Positions 32,909-41,575 of a DNA stretch of 64,000 nucleotides are shown here, piece after piece. Below the pieces are notes generated by a model. It saw only the letters and a program-made list of their open reading frames with translations. It was not told where the DNA came from and ran no database searches. The position numbers and the translations under genes were made by a program. How positions within the stretch are numbered: position 1 is the first letter of the stretch; the number at the start of each line of letters is the position of its first letter. The DNA is from Protula sp. h YS-2021 (Eukaryota > Annelida > Polychaeta > Sabellida > Serpulidae), in the NCBI GenBank assembly GCA_949752745.1, contig OX457031.1:53806803-53870802 (forward strand), in the 5' to 3' direction.

Positions 32909-33130
32909 TCAAATGGTATGGGTGCGTCGTCGTCGTTGCCTATATACCTCATCAGGTACCTCGGGACAGCGCGCGCCATTCGACCAAGTCTCATCCTCAT
33001 TCACATGGTCTTTTATTTCTCCTTCGCAACACGCACTTGTACATCGGATCTTCACGGGAATAGTCACGGGAATAGTCTCTTCCTGGCCACCACCACAACA
33101 CCATAGCTCTTTTGTTAAAACTTTTCCCAT
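32909..33130 (-). CDS. Small Cys-rich protein, unknown function
   Basis: 73 residues between the minor capsid gene (8-nt gap) and the next gene, which it overlaps by 16 nt. It has paired cysteines ('LWCCGGGQEE', 'IRCTSACCEGEI') and a basic end ('RQRRRRTHT'). The Cys pattern could be a small zinc or disulfide module. Position inside a string of overlapping genes supports it being real; no family is recognised. Confidence 0.55.
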   Translation of the reverse strand: MGKVLTKELWCCGGGQEETIPVTIPVKIRCTSACCEGEIKDHVNEDETWSNGARCPEVPDEVYRQRRRRTHTI

Positions 33131-33696
33131 CCTTTAGGAAACTGTCTTTGCTGACGCTGGTTCATTTCTGTGGCAATGTCTTCACGAGTGGTCTTTTTAC
33201 TAAACGTCGTTTTTGGAATATTCGCATCGACAATTTCCTGGATAAACGGATGCCAGCCATGGGGTGGGGGTCTTCGGTCTTTTCTTCTTGTCGCCACCAA
33301 TGCTTCTTTCATCAAATCAATCATGTTAGAATTTGTAATGACATCGCCCGTTTTCAACACAAGTTCATCCTTCTCTGTCCATGTCGTACCATGTTTCTTC
33401 AGTTCTGCTAAAAGTTGTATCACTTTTCCATGATAGATAGGTTGAAAATGACTTAACACTCGCTTTTCTAGTGGTGGTGGTGGTGGTGGTGGTGGTGAGG
33501 GTGGTTGTTGTTGGGACTGACTTGTTCGTAGATGACGGCCAAAAAGTTGAGACATTTCCATAGCCTTTTCACGTGTTCGTTTCCCACGTAAAAGTGTCTT
33601 GACTTTTCTTTTGATGCTATGTTTTCTCCCCTTCTTTTCTAATAACAGTTTGTATTCCTGTTCAGGAATGAGAACCATTTTCATAGCATGCTTCAT
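33115..33696 (-). CDS. Conserved-type Polinton protein, unknown function
   Basis: 193 residues. It has a basic N-terminal third ('SIKRKVKTLLRGKRTREKA'), a poly-Pro linker at about residues 65-75, and a C-terminal part with 'WTEKDELVLKTGDVI' and 'PPPHGWHPFIQEIVDANIP'. A closing 'P.GW..F...L...NIP'-type segment occurs in many metazoan Polintons in this position (from memory of the family). No enzymatic motif. It overlaps both neighbours (16 nt and 4 nt). Possibly a virion or scaffold protein (inference). Confidence 0.65.
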   Translation of the reverse strand: MKHAMKMVLIPEQEYKLLLEKKGRKHSIKRKVKTLLRGKRTREKAMEMSQLFGRHLRTSQSQQQPPSPPPPPPPPLEKRVLSHFQPIYHGKVIQLLAELKKHGTTWTEKDELVLKTGDVITNSNMIDLMKEALVATRRKDRRPPPHGWHPFIQEIVDANIPKTTFSKKTTREDIATEMNQRQQRQFPKGWEKF

Positions 33697-34019
33697 TTCA
33701 ACAGCAGCTTGGCTAACAAGGGCAATGCAAATCTAGCAACCACTCCAATGAATCCTCCTTTCTGATTCACCAACTTCTTTTTTCGTCGAAGGGATATCTT
33801 CTTGTCTGCCAGAGTACGTAGGGTATGACGCTCACGCTGGAATACCTTATACCGTTTTGAGCTTAAGGGTAAATGTCCCCTTAATATATTCAAACAAATT
33901 TCAAACAAGCTCGTTAATTCCTCCTTCGTAGCTTGCTGTAGCAAGGATTTACGCCGTCTAGACCCACTACGTGCAAGCAAATGAAGGAAAGGCTGGTTCG
34001 TTCGAATGCGTTTAGACAT
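33693..34019 (-). CDS. Short basic protein with hydrophobic tail, Polinton-conserved type
   Basis: 108 residues. A basic helical body ('LHLLARSGSRRRKSLLQQA', 'TSLFEICLNILRGHLPLS') leads to 'KKKLVNQKGGF' and then a hydrophobic end 'IGVVARFALPLLAKLLLK'. The 'K...L..(Q/N).GGF' plus hydrophobic end is a recurrent pattern next to the packaging ATPase in animal Polintons. The tail could insert in membrane or pack in the virion. No function assigned. It overlaps both neighbours by 8 nt and 4 nt. Confidence 0.7.
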   Translation of the reverse strand: MSKRIRTNQPFLHLLARSGSRRRKSLLQQATKEELTSLFEICLNILRGHLPLSSKRYKVFQRERHTLRTLADKKISLRRKKKLVNQKGGFIGVVARFALPLLAKLLLK

Positions 34020-34671
34020 CTTGACTGTGAATGGTTAAATGACTTGGTTCTTGGTCATACACTGCTTTATCAATATATATATAATGTGTATCTTTTGGTA
34101 AAATGCCTGTACGAATACGCAGTTGATCATTCGTCTTCGGCTTCAAGTCAATGAATAAATAACCATGGGGTTTGCTGGTAGCATCTTGATAGGCTTCTAT
34201 GAGAAATTGAGCTCTTCCAGGATACATTTGCCGCGCCAATGTACTGACTTGCTGACTGTCTCTCGGATTTTTAAACAAAATGATATAATGGGTATTCAAA
34301 CTAATATTGCGCATCTCTTTCCCATGATGGAATAAATTATGCACAATAAAGATGATACTTAGATTTTGATGACTGCTACCCACACTAAAGAGACGTGTCA
34401 TACGCTCATCGCTATGGCATTTGGTCATCAAGTCATCAAGGATGAGTAAGTTTGGTTTTTTCGGGTTAAAACGCTCTTCAATGTCATCTGGAATGCCTTG
34501 GTAAAATGTCACACCTTTCATTCCCTTGTACAAGGGTTGATCGGCTGCATAGAGCCATAAAATGTTTTTCGGAGAGGGGTGAATCAACTTTTGTTCGAGA
34601 ATTTCCCTGACCAGAGACGTCTTGCCACTGCCTGTAGGTCCAGAGACCAAGCATGTAAATGGATGCTTCAT
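34012..34671 (-). CDS. ATPase: FtsK/HerA-type DNA-packaging ATPase
   Basis: 219 residues from the ATG at 34671, which overlaps the integrase stop as ATGA. Walker A is 'SGPTGSGKTS' (residues ~10-19) and Walker B is 'LLILDDLM' (~75-82). 'SIIFIVHNLFHHG' follows, where the sensor residue sits in this family. The length fits the compact packaging ATPases of Polintons and adintoviruses, which pump the genome into the capsid. No disruption. Confidence 0.9.
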   Translation of the reverse strand: MKHPFTCLVSGPTGSGKTSLVREILEQKLIHPSPKNILWLYAADQPLYKGMKGVTFYQGIPDDIEERFNPKKPNLLILDDLMTKCHSDERMTRLFSVGSSHQNLSIIFIVHNLFHHGKEMRNISLNTHYIILFKNPRDSQQVSTLARQMYPGRAQFLIEAYQDATSKPHGYLFIDLKPKTNDQLRIRTGILPKDTHYIYIDKAVYDQEPSHLTIHSQDV

Positions 34672-35771
34672 CTTTGAATGTCTGTTTCTTTCACCCAACT
34701 GTTAAACTTGTTTGGCCAACCTAACCACTTGACAAATAATTCTTTCACACCTCCTCGCCTTTTACGTGTTTTCAAGACTTTTTCAATTCTGTACACAGAT
34801 TCAATATCTTTGGTCACTTTCTGCAGTTCTTCCTCATAGAAATGCCCATCAATATCTTCGTCTAAAAAGTCTTTCACACGATACAAATGTATTCCCTGCT
34901 TCTTACAACGATGTGTGACCGTGAAGACTTCTTGCGTCCATTTAACGTGATAATCCCGTTGAAACACATATTTAACGTGGGAAATGCGCACATAATCGCC
35001 AATGTTGAACTTGTACTTCTTCTTCTTCTTCGGTTTCAATTTTAGTTTGTCGACATACATATACTTCCACACTTTCGATTCGTTGTCTTTGCGAATCTCG
35101 GCTGGAGCATACTTATTCGGGAGGGAGCCATGAGGTCTATGGTTGTAGTTGTACACCAAGTCTGGAAGGATGTCTAAGTAACGGTAAGTTTGATTATGTA
35201 GAAAATACCGATACATCATCCCCTTTAGAGTACGAATGACTCTCTCAGCAAAGTTGGCTTTGGTTTCATTCTTTGTGGTATAGGCATGAATGCCCTCTTT
35301 CTTCAAAAATGCTTTGACCCATCTGTTTTTAAATTCCGTGCCTTTATCGGACCTTAGAGTGCGTGGCCTTCGGGGTGTGTCATGAAAAATTTTTTGAAAG
35401 GCTTGTATGACGCTGGTATGTGATTTATTAGGGATTGGCTGTACCCACACATATTTGGAAAACACATCAATGACAATGAGTAAAAAGCGTGTGCCATCAT
35501 TATAGGGAGCTATGTTTCCCATATCAGCCAAATCCACATCCCACATGTCATCAATGCCTCGTGTAATCACACGTTGTCTTTTGAACCTGTATTTGACAGG
35601 TTGGAGTAAACTGAATGTATCTTGGTCCTGTAGCCATTTCTTCACTTGCGACTGTGTCACGGGTTGATCATGTTTTCTTAAGATGTGATACAGTTTGTAA
35701 GGACCAGCAAATGCCCCGGGCTGTCCAGGTTTAAAGTACATATTGGTCAAGTAGTCTTTCCACGTCGACAT
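34668..35771 (-). CDS. INT: Retroviral-type (DDE) integrase with chromodomain
   Basis: 367 residues from the ATG at 35771. The catalytic triad is Asp80 ('WDVDLADM'), Asp142 ('LRSDKGTEF') and Glu176 ('KANFAERVIRTL'), with 33 residues between the last two. An N-terminal segment with 'KLYHILRKH' precedes the core. A Lys-rich linker and an SH3-like strand region ('YKFNIGDYVRI') follow. The protein ends in a chromodomain ('YRIEKVLKTRKR', 'LFVKWLGWPNKFNSWV', residues ~326-365). It inserts the element and creates the 6-bp duplication seen at its ends. The chromodomain may guide insertion to marked chromatin. It is first in the minus-strand virion gene string and has its own TATA box. Confidence 0.95.
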   Translation of the reverse strand: MSTWKDYLTNMYFKPGQPGAFAGPYKLYHILRKHDQPVTQSQVKKWLQDQDTFSLLQPVKYRFKRQRVITRGIDDMWDVDLADMGNIAPYNDGTRFLLIVIDVFSKYVWVQPIPNKSHTSVIQAFQKIFHDTPRRPRTLRSDKGTEFKNRWVKAFLKKEGIHAYTTKNETKANFAERVIRTLKGMMYRYFLHNQTYRYLDILPDLVYNYNHRPHGSLPNKYAPAEIRKDNESKVWKYMYVDKLKLKPKKKKKYKFNIGDYVRISHVKYVFQRDYHVKWTQEVFTVTHRCKKQGIHLYRVKDFLDEDIDGHFYEEELQKVTKDIESVYRIEKVLKTRKRRGGVKELFVKWLGWPNKFNSWVKETDIQR

Positions 35772-35813
35772 GGTCACACCGAATGAAAAACCACCTTCTC
35801 AACAGAACAGCTT

Positions 35814-35819
35814 TTTATT
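35814..35819 (-). terminator. Polyadenylation signal of the upstream accessory genes
   Basis: AATAAA on the minus strand, 43 nt past the stop of the 35862-36194 gene. It lies between the integrase TATA box and the integrase ATG, so the 3' end of one unit overlaps the 5' end of the next. Confidence 0.5.
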
Positions 35820-35824
35820 TTATA

Positions 35825-35831
35825 TTTTATA
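35825..35831 (-). promoter_or_regulatory. TATA box of the integrase/virion gene string
   Basis: Minus-strand TATAAAA followed by more AT-rich TATA-like sequence, about 54-60 bp before the integrase ATG. It is the only clear TATA box upstream of the eight-gene block. Confidence 0.55.
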
Positions 35832-35861
35832 ACCGTCAACCAAACTTAACTCCACAAGTTT

Positions 35862-36194
35862 TTACAAATCAAGTATAGATACAATGGTGTGAATCACTGG
35901 AGACCATTGATCTTCAATGAATACTAGCCAATGACTGAGTTCATCAAGTGTTATCGTATTTACACCATATTTCTCACAACGCTGATTTGCATTCTCTAAC
36001 ACTTTATCTAAATGAATATAATATTTAGCTTCATTCCAATAAGTATAGACACATGCAAAATGACAAGTATGTTCTGAACACTCTTCAAGTTGGCAAGCAG
36101 GACATACTAAACAAGCAAACTTTTTTACAGCTAATAACATTTCTTCACAATAAGCTTTTTGCACAATATATTGTCTCAGTGTCATGTCCGCCAT
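35862..36194 (-). CDS. Cys-rich accessory protein, unknown function
   Basis: 110 residues. A cysteine cluster at about residues 28-48 ('CLVCPACQLEECSEHTCHFAC') suggests a zinc-binding knuckle. The rest is helical and acidic ('LDKVLENANQRCEKYG', 'LVFIEDQWSPVIHT'). No family is recognised. It lies between the integrase and a Pro/Arg-rich ORF and shares a general style (short, acidic, Cys-containing) with the gene at 36589-37035. Confidence 0.6.
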   Translation of the reverse strand: MADMTLRQYIVQKAYCEEMLLAVKKFACLVCPACQLEECSEHTCHFACVYTYWNEAKYYIHLDKVLENANQRCEKYGVNTITLDELSHWLVFIEDQWSPVIHTIVSILDL

Positions 36195-36224
36195 GATACA
36201 GCGCTCTATCTAGCGCGCTCTCTC

Positions 36225-36485
36225 TCACTCAGTCTTTAGAGTCCCCACACTCTGCACAAGTTTGTCAAGTTCAGTTTGGGGTTCTCCACGTCGCCACACC
36301 CGTACACGTCGGACTGGTGAGCGGCTGAGTGAGCGTTCTCCACGTCTCCACACCCGTGAGCGGACTGGTGAGCGGACTGGTGAGCGGCTAGGCGGCGATG
36401 GCGGCGACGGCTGAGTGAGCGGTGATGGTGGAGGCACAGTCTCTTTTATACCCCGGTCACACAACAGTTCCACAAGATTCTCCAT
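36225..36485 (-). CDS. Pro/Ser/Arg-rich small ORF, uncertain
   Basis: 86 residues with SR/PV repeats ('SRSPVRSPVRSRVWRRGE'; a second, related run follows) between short polar ends. The repeats come from a nucleotide-level duplication. The composition resembles RS-type or basic nucleic-acid-binding tails. A TATAAAA on the coding strand lies inside its first codons (plus 36444-36450), so this stretch may instead be a promoter for the gene downstream. Confidence 0.4.
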   Translation of the reverse strand: MENLVELLCDRGIKETVPPPSPLTQPSPPSPPSRSPVRSPVRSRVWRRGERSLSRSPVRRVRVWRRGEPQTELDKLVQSVGTLKTE

Positions 36486-36494
36486 GGTGACTTT

Positions 36495-36623
36495 TTACTC
36501 TAACATGTCTTCCTCCTGCAATAAAATATGTTTTAATATATCTGCTGCTTCTTCTATCATCTTCTTTCTTTGTTCACGTTGAAACCACTCACATAAAATT
36601 AAATTTGCTAGAAAGAAAAACAT
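36495..36623 (-). CDS. 42-residue ORF with hydrophobic start, candidate
   Basis: A short frame starting at the ATG at 36623. 'MFFFLANLILCEWF' is followed by a charged helix ('QREQRKKMIEEAADILKHIL', then an acidic end). The hydrophobic start plus amphipathic helix looks like a small membrane or coiled-coil protein. It overlaps the end of the 36589-37035 gene in another frame and stops 9 nt before the next ATG (36485). Codon use is sensible, but no match is known. Confidence 0.4.
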   Translation of the reverse strand: MFFFLANLILCEWFQREQRKKMIEEAADILKHILLQEEDMLE

Positions 36624-37035
36624 TGCTGCTTGCTGCCGCTGCTGTGCTGTGCTGCTGTGCTGAGTTAGAGTTGTTAGAGTTGTTAGTGTTAAAAGGGGTT
36701 TGACTTACCTGACAAGGCTGACAAGGCTGCTCGGTTTCTTCTTCTTCCTCCTCAAATCCACAGCAATCTCTCAAATAATCCACCACGGTGAAATATGCTT
36801 CTACATCATTGCGGGCAGAATAGAGTGCAGAATCAAAGTCAAAGTCAAGATCTTCTTCGAGTCCAATTGTAGCACATTCTCCAAGAAATCGTGAATAGAG
36901 TTCAGTCACATCGAGACTGTGATGTACAACATCCCAGTAAGCGTCCAAGTGATAAAGCTGATAGTCTGGAGTGCCGCAGCAAGCAAGTTTAGCAATCATC
37001 AAGTCAATATAAGCTTTTCTAAAACATGCGTCCAT
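36589..37035 (-). CDS. Acidic accessory protein, unknown function
   Basis: 148 residues. The body is aromatic and acidic ('YWDVVHHSLDVTELYSRF', 'LEEDLDFDFDSALYSARND', 'VVDYLRDCCGFEEEEEETE'). A 'CQPCQ' pair follows, then an Asn/Ser/Ala low-complexity tail. The start is 36 nt after the stop of the PC4-like/zinc gene upstream, suggesting a shared transcript. No family recognised. Confidence 0.55.
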   Translation of the reverse strand: MDACFRKAYIDLMIAKLACCGTPDYQLYHLDAYWDVVHHSLDVTELYSRFLGECATIGLEEDLDFDFDSALYSARNDVEAYFTVVDYLRDCCGFEEEEEETEQPCQPCQVSQTPFNTNNSNNSNSAQQHSTAAAASSNVFLSSKFNFM

Positions 37036-37071
37036 CTTTGCAGTGTGTGTGGTGTGTGTGTGTCACTTCTA

Positions 37072-37698
37072 CTATGCTTCACAGACCTTAAGTACTCCAC
37101 ACTTGCCGCAGAAGTTGTTTGGTTCACACATCATGCAATTGTACTTGTGGCAGTGGCAATCATAATCCTCCATATATCCGCAAGCACCGCAATAGTCGCA
37201 CGTAAGTCCAAGTTGATTCTGTACATCCATATTCTCCAACTGAATTTCAGCCTGTCTTTTCTTGGATAACTTTGACACCTTCATCCGATCATACTTTTGC
37301 AGCTTGATAGGAGTTATGACATGACATTCCGTACATGGTAACAAGACTGAGTTAATGTTATTCATCTCCTGAAGCAATGTCTCCCATTCACCATCATCCA
37401 TGTTGATGTACTGCGTATATCCTTGCCCGTGAAGTAGTGTTGTATGTGCAAAAGTTATATAACGCATGCCCAAGATTGAAATGACTTCCAGCCACTTATT
37501 TTCCGTTAAGTATAGTTTGAAGCCAATGGTGCGTAAATCTCTAAATCTCTCACACACAATCTTCCACGAAGATGGTGATAAAGCAACCCAGCTCTCTCCA
37601 CGTTTGATTCGTAGAAATTGTCCAAATTTTCCATGTTGCACAGTAACAGTTATGTTTGCACTAATTTTAAAGCTGCTTGTCTTCTTCTTCTTCTCCAT
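37072..37698 (-). CDS. PC4-like double-module protein with Cys-rich zinc tail, copy 1
   Basis: 208 residues from the ATG at 37698. Module 1 is 'ITVTVQHGKFGQFLRIKRG' then 'VALSPSSWKIVCERFRDL' (residues ~13-58). Module 2 is 'FKLYLTENKWLEVISI' then 'YINMDDGEWETLLQEMNNI' (~62-118). Both follow the strands-then-W-helix order of the PC4 domain. The C-terminus is a dense Cys/His region: 'CTECH', then after ~40 residues 'CDYCGACGYMEDYDCHCHKY', 'CMMCEPNNFCGKCG' and 'VC', likely several zinc sites. It is a tandem duplicate of 37817-38536. Nucleic-acid binding is inferred; no named family is recognised for the whole. Confidence 0.7.
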   Translation of the reverse strand: MEKKKKTSSFKISANITVTVQHGKFGQFLRIKRGESWVALSPSSWKIVCERFRDLRTIGFKLYLTENKWLEVISILGMRYITFAHTTLLHGQGYTQYINMDDGEWETLLQEMNNINSVLLPCTECHVITPIKLQKYDRMKVSKLSKKRQAEIQLENMDVQNQLGLTCDYCGACGYMEDYDCHCHKYNCMMCEPNNFCGKCGVLKVCEA

Positions 37699-37816
37699 GG
37701 TTATACAATGAAATGAAAACTTCACTCCCTTTATGTCTAACTATCTACCCAAACATATTACAAAGTTTTGAATTCACTTCAACTCATTCATCGTGGAATC
37801 GAACAAGTTCTAGCTT

Positions 37817-38536
37817 CTACTTTGCTTCACAGACTTTAAGTACTCCACACTTGCCGCAGAAGTTGTTTGGTTCACACAACTTGCAATTATACTTGTGGCA
37901 GTGGCAATGATAATCCTCCACATATCCACAAGCACCACAATACTCGCAGGTAAGTCCAAGTTGATTTTGCACATTCATGTTATCCAACTGAACTTCAGCC
38001 AGTCTTTTCTTGGATAGCTTTGACACCTTCATCCGACCATCCTTTCGCAGCTTGATGATCGTTTTCTTGTCATGACATTCCTCACATGGTGATAGGGCTG
38101 AGTTGATGTTGTCCATCTCCTGAAGCAGTGTCTCCCATTCACCATCATTCATGTTGATGTGATGTGTGTATTCTTTCCCTTCAAACCGTGACGTGCGCAC
38201 AAAACTCACATAACGCATATCCAAGTATGAAATGACTTCAAGCCACTTCGTTTGCGTTAAGTATAGTTTGAAGCCAATGTCTCGTAAATTTTTCAAGCTC
38301 TGGCACACAATCTTCCACAAAGATGGTGAATAAGCACACCATCTCTCTCCACGTGTGATGCGTAGAAATGGCCCATATTCTCCATACTCCACAGTAATGG
38401 TTAAGTTAGCACTAATTTGAAAACTGCTGCCGCCGCCCTGGCTGCCGCCCTGGCTGCCGCCCTGGCTGCGCTGCGCTGCTGCCTGCCTGCCTGCCGCCGC
38501 TGCGTTGCTTGTTGCGCTCCTTGTCTTGTTCTCCAT
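37817..38536 (-). CDS. PC4-like double-module protein with zinc tail, copy 2 (right-arm gene)
   Basis: 239 residues from the ATG at 38536. The first residues 'MENKTRSATSN' are identical to those of the polymerase, because the inverted arm includes this start and its promoter. A Gln/Gly/Ser linker ('QRSQGGSQGGSQGG') follows, encoded by the same 12-bp repeat as the polymerase tail but in another frame. Then come the same two PC4-like modules as copy 1 ('LTITVEYGEYGPFLRITRG', 'GEWETLLQEMDNI') and the same zinc tail ('CEYCGACGYVEDYHCHCHKY', 'CEPNNFCGKCGVLKVC'). It should be expressed with the polymerase because the promoters are the same. Confidence 0.75.
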   Translation of the reverse strand: MENKTRSATSNAAAAGRQAAAQRSQGGSQGGSQGGGSSFQISANLTITVEYGEYGPFLRITRGERWCAYSPSLWKIVCQSLKNLRDIGFKLYLTQTKWLEVISYLDMRYVSFVRTSRFEGKEYTHHINMNDGEWETLLQEMDNINSALSPCEECHDKKTIIKLRKDGRMKVSKLSKKRLAEVQLDNMNVQNQLGLTCEYCGACGYVEDYHCHCHKYNCKLCEPNNFCGKCGVLKVCEAK

Positions 38537-38601
38537 GACTGCTACACTGTACACTGCTACACTGTACACTGTACTGATAAGGTTCACACACAACCCCCCT
38601 C

Positions 38602-38608
38602 TTTTATA
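38602..38608 (-). promoter_or_regulatory. TATA box of the right-arm gene
   Basis: Minus-strand TATAAAA in the same surroundings as the polymerase TATA box (preceded by 'ctcagcagcggatggttggg'), 66 nt before the ATG at 38536. Confidence 0.7.
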
Positions 38609-40241
38609 CCCAACCATCCGCTGCTGAGTCAAGCGAGACGTCAACGAAATGAGACGGTGAAGCAAGTGGCACTGGTAGCGATTCCCAGTGGCCCAGTGTG
38701 TCCCGTAAGCAGCCCCTCTTTCACTCGAGACGCCAACGGCGAAAACGCCAAACGTCAAGCAAGTGTTGCTGCTGTGTACATACTCTTCCCCCAGTGTGTC
38801 CCGTAAGCAGCCTCTTTCACTCGAGACGCCAACGGCGAAAACGCGAAACGTCAAGCAAGTGTTGCTGCTGTGTACATACTCTTCCCCCAGTGTGTCCCGT
38901 AAGCAGCCTCTTTCACTCGAGACGCCAACGGCGAAAACGCCAAACGTCAAGCAAGTGTTGCTGCTGTGTACATACTCTTCCCCCAGTGTGTCCCGTAAGC
39001 AGCCTCTTTCACTCGAGACGTCTCGGCTTTTTTTTTTTTTTGGGGAGGGGTGGGGGGGGTGGTCTGACGTGCTTTGCAATGCGGCAACCGTCTCGGCGCA
39101 CACACACCCTTTCACTCGAGACGTCTCGGCTTTTTGGGGAGGGGTGGGGGGGGTGGTCTGACGTTTCAACAATGCGGCACCCGTCTCGGCGTACACACCC
39201 TCGTTCACTCGAGACACTCACGCCTTCTTTCAAAAAAAAAAAACTCTCTGTCTCTGTCTCTCCACACCCCACACACCCCACACCCCGTCTCGGCACACAC
39301 ACCCTCCTTCACTCGAGAACAACTCTGTTTGGAAAAGTATGCATGAGAATGGGAAATGCTTTAAAACTCTATCTCCACACCGTCTCGGCACGGCACACAC
39401 CCTTTCACTCGAGACACACCTTCTTCTCTCTCTGTCTCTCTCTCTGTCTCTCTCTGTCTCTCTCCACACACACCCTTTCACCCCACCCCGTCTCGGCACA
39501 CACACCCTCCTTCACTCGAGAACAACTCTGTTTGGAAAAGTATGCATGAGAATGGGAAATGGTTTAAAACTCTATCTCCACACCGTCTCGGCACGGCACA
39601 CCCCCCTTTCACTCGAGATGTCTCGACTTTTTTTTTTTCACAAGCCCCCCCCCCCCCATACCATTCTACCATTGCACCATTCTACAACCTTTCCCAATCC
39701 TTCCACCGGAAACACACTTTTCGCTCGCAATCCCTCGCAATCGTAATCCATGCAGCAGCATCCTTGCATCATATGACGTTTTCTTTCGTCACACTCTCTC
39801 GTCTCTCGCTTGGGGAGGGGTGGGGGGGGGTGGTCTGACGTTTCAACGGACGTGCTTTGCAATGCATGCAACAATGCGGCACCCGTCTCGGCGTACACAC
39901 CCTCGTTCACTCGAGACACTCACACCTTCTTCCAAAAAAAAAAAAAAACTCTCTGTCTCTGTCTCTCCACACCCCACACACCCCACACCCCGTCTCGGCA
40001 CGGCACACACCCTTTCACTCGAGACACTCACGCCTTCTTTCAAAAAAAAAACTCTCTCTGTCTCTCTCCACACACCACATCCCCCCCCCCCCCACCCCGT
40101 CTCGGCGCACACACCCCCTTTCACTCGAGACGTCTCGACTTTTTTTTTTTTTTTTTTGGAGGGGTGGGGGGGGTGGTCTGACGTGCTTTGCAATGCGGCA
40201 ACCATCTCGGCGCACACACACCCTTTCACTCGAGACGTCTC

Positions 40242-40272
<31 letters not shown>

Positions 40273-41400
40273 GGGAGGGGTGGGGGGGGTGGTCTGACAT
40301 GCTTTGCAATGCGGCAACCGTCTCGGCGCACACACACCCTTTCACTCGAGACGTCTCGACTTTTTTTTTGGGAGGGGTGGGGGGGTGGGGGGGCTGGTCT
40401 GACATGCTTTGCAATGCGGCAACCGTCTCGGCGCACACACACCCTTTCACTCGAGACGTCTCGGCTTTTTGGGGAGGGGTGGGGGGGGTGGGGGGGTGGT
40501 CTGACATGCTTTGCAATGCGGCAACCGTCTCGGCGCACACACACCCTTTCACTCGAGACGTCTCGGCTTTTTGGGGAGGGGTGGGGGGGTGGTCTGACGT
40601 TTCAATAGACCGTGGTCCAGTGTGTCCCGTAAGCAGCCTCTTTCACTCGAGACGCCAACGGCGAAAACGCCAAACGTCAAGCAAGTGTTGCTGCTGTGCT
40701 ACTCTTCCCCCAGTGTGTCCCGTAAGCAGCCTCTTTCACTCGAGACGCCAACGGCGAAAACGCGATTGGGGAGGGGTGGGGGGGGTGGGGGGGGTGGTCT
40801 GACGTTTCACACATTTCGTCATCTCCACCTGCATTTGCCTGCAGAGCTTTCCAGAGAGCGGACGTGTCAAAAAAAAAATATAAAAACGAGTTCTTTACAC
40901 AGGAACGCCTGGTGGCTTATCATTTTTTCAAAGAAGGATGCGGATTTATGGGAAGAAGTATATGTGGATTAACAGACGTTCCTCTACGAGACGTAAAGGG
41001 ATTTTCAGTATCAACACCCAATTTCACCGCTTTGGCAAGAAAAAGAGACATCGCCGGCTAAAGAAGCATCACACAAGGTCCTCACCGTACCAAAACTAAA
41101 ATAAACCACAAACATATAACTTATCTATAACTATTAAGAAATAAGCAAACCGTGTTTGGTGTATGTATGAGAATGGGAAATGCTTTTAAAAAAAAACTCT
41201 CTCTCCACACACCCTTTCGACACGTAGACCTTTCACCGGAAACATACTTTCACTCACTATCGCTATCACTCTCGCTATCCTTGCATCAAATGACGTTCTT
41301 CTTTCGTCATCGTCAACTCTCCCCTACACTGTCTCCACTACACTCTCTTATCAAACTGGGGGCAGAACTCTCATGAGAGAGCTGGCACACTTTCATAAAT

Positions 41401-41575
41401 GGGCAAGCTGGCACAACGTGTGCCAGCTTGCCCATGGGCGAGCTGGCACAACGTGTGCCAGCTTTCCCATGGGCGAGCTGGCACACGTTGTGCCAGCTCG
41501 CCCATGGGAAAGCTGGCACACGTTGTGCCAGCTCGCCCATGGGCAAGCTGGCACACGTTGTGCCAGCTCGCCCAT
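41401..41575. repeat. Right tip: five 35-bp palindromic units
   Basis: Five consecutive 35-bp units (41401, 41436, 41471, 41506, 41541), each an imperfect palindrome of the form GGGC(A/G)AGCTGGCACA, CG, TGTGCCAGC(T/C)... ending CCCAT. The frame GGGC(A/G)AGCTG...CAGCT(T/C)GCCC is shared with the left tip, but the core (GGCACAACGTGTGCC) differs from the left core (CCCCAC...GTGGGG). Confidence 0.9.

Noticed and set aside
37817..39217. A 466-codon reading of the right-arm gene starting in the arm modules
   Set aside because: The first ~227 codons are repeat modules plus promoter; the TATA box and the start shared with the polymerase place the true ATG at 38536.
38690..40800. Frames of 100-283 codons in the right arm
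   Set aside because: Same modular repeat artefact, inverted.
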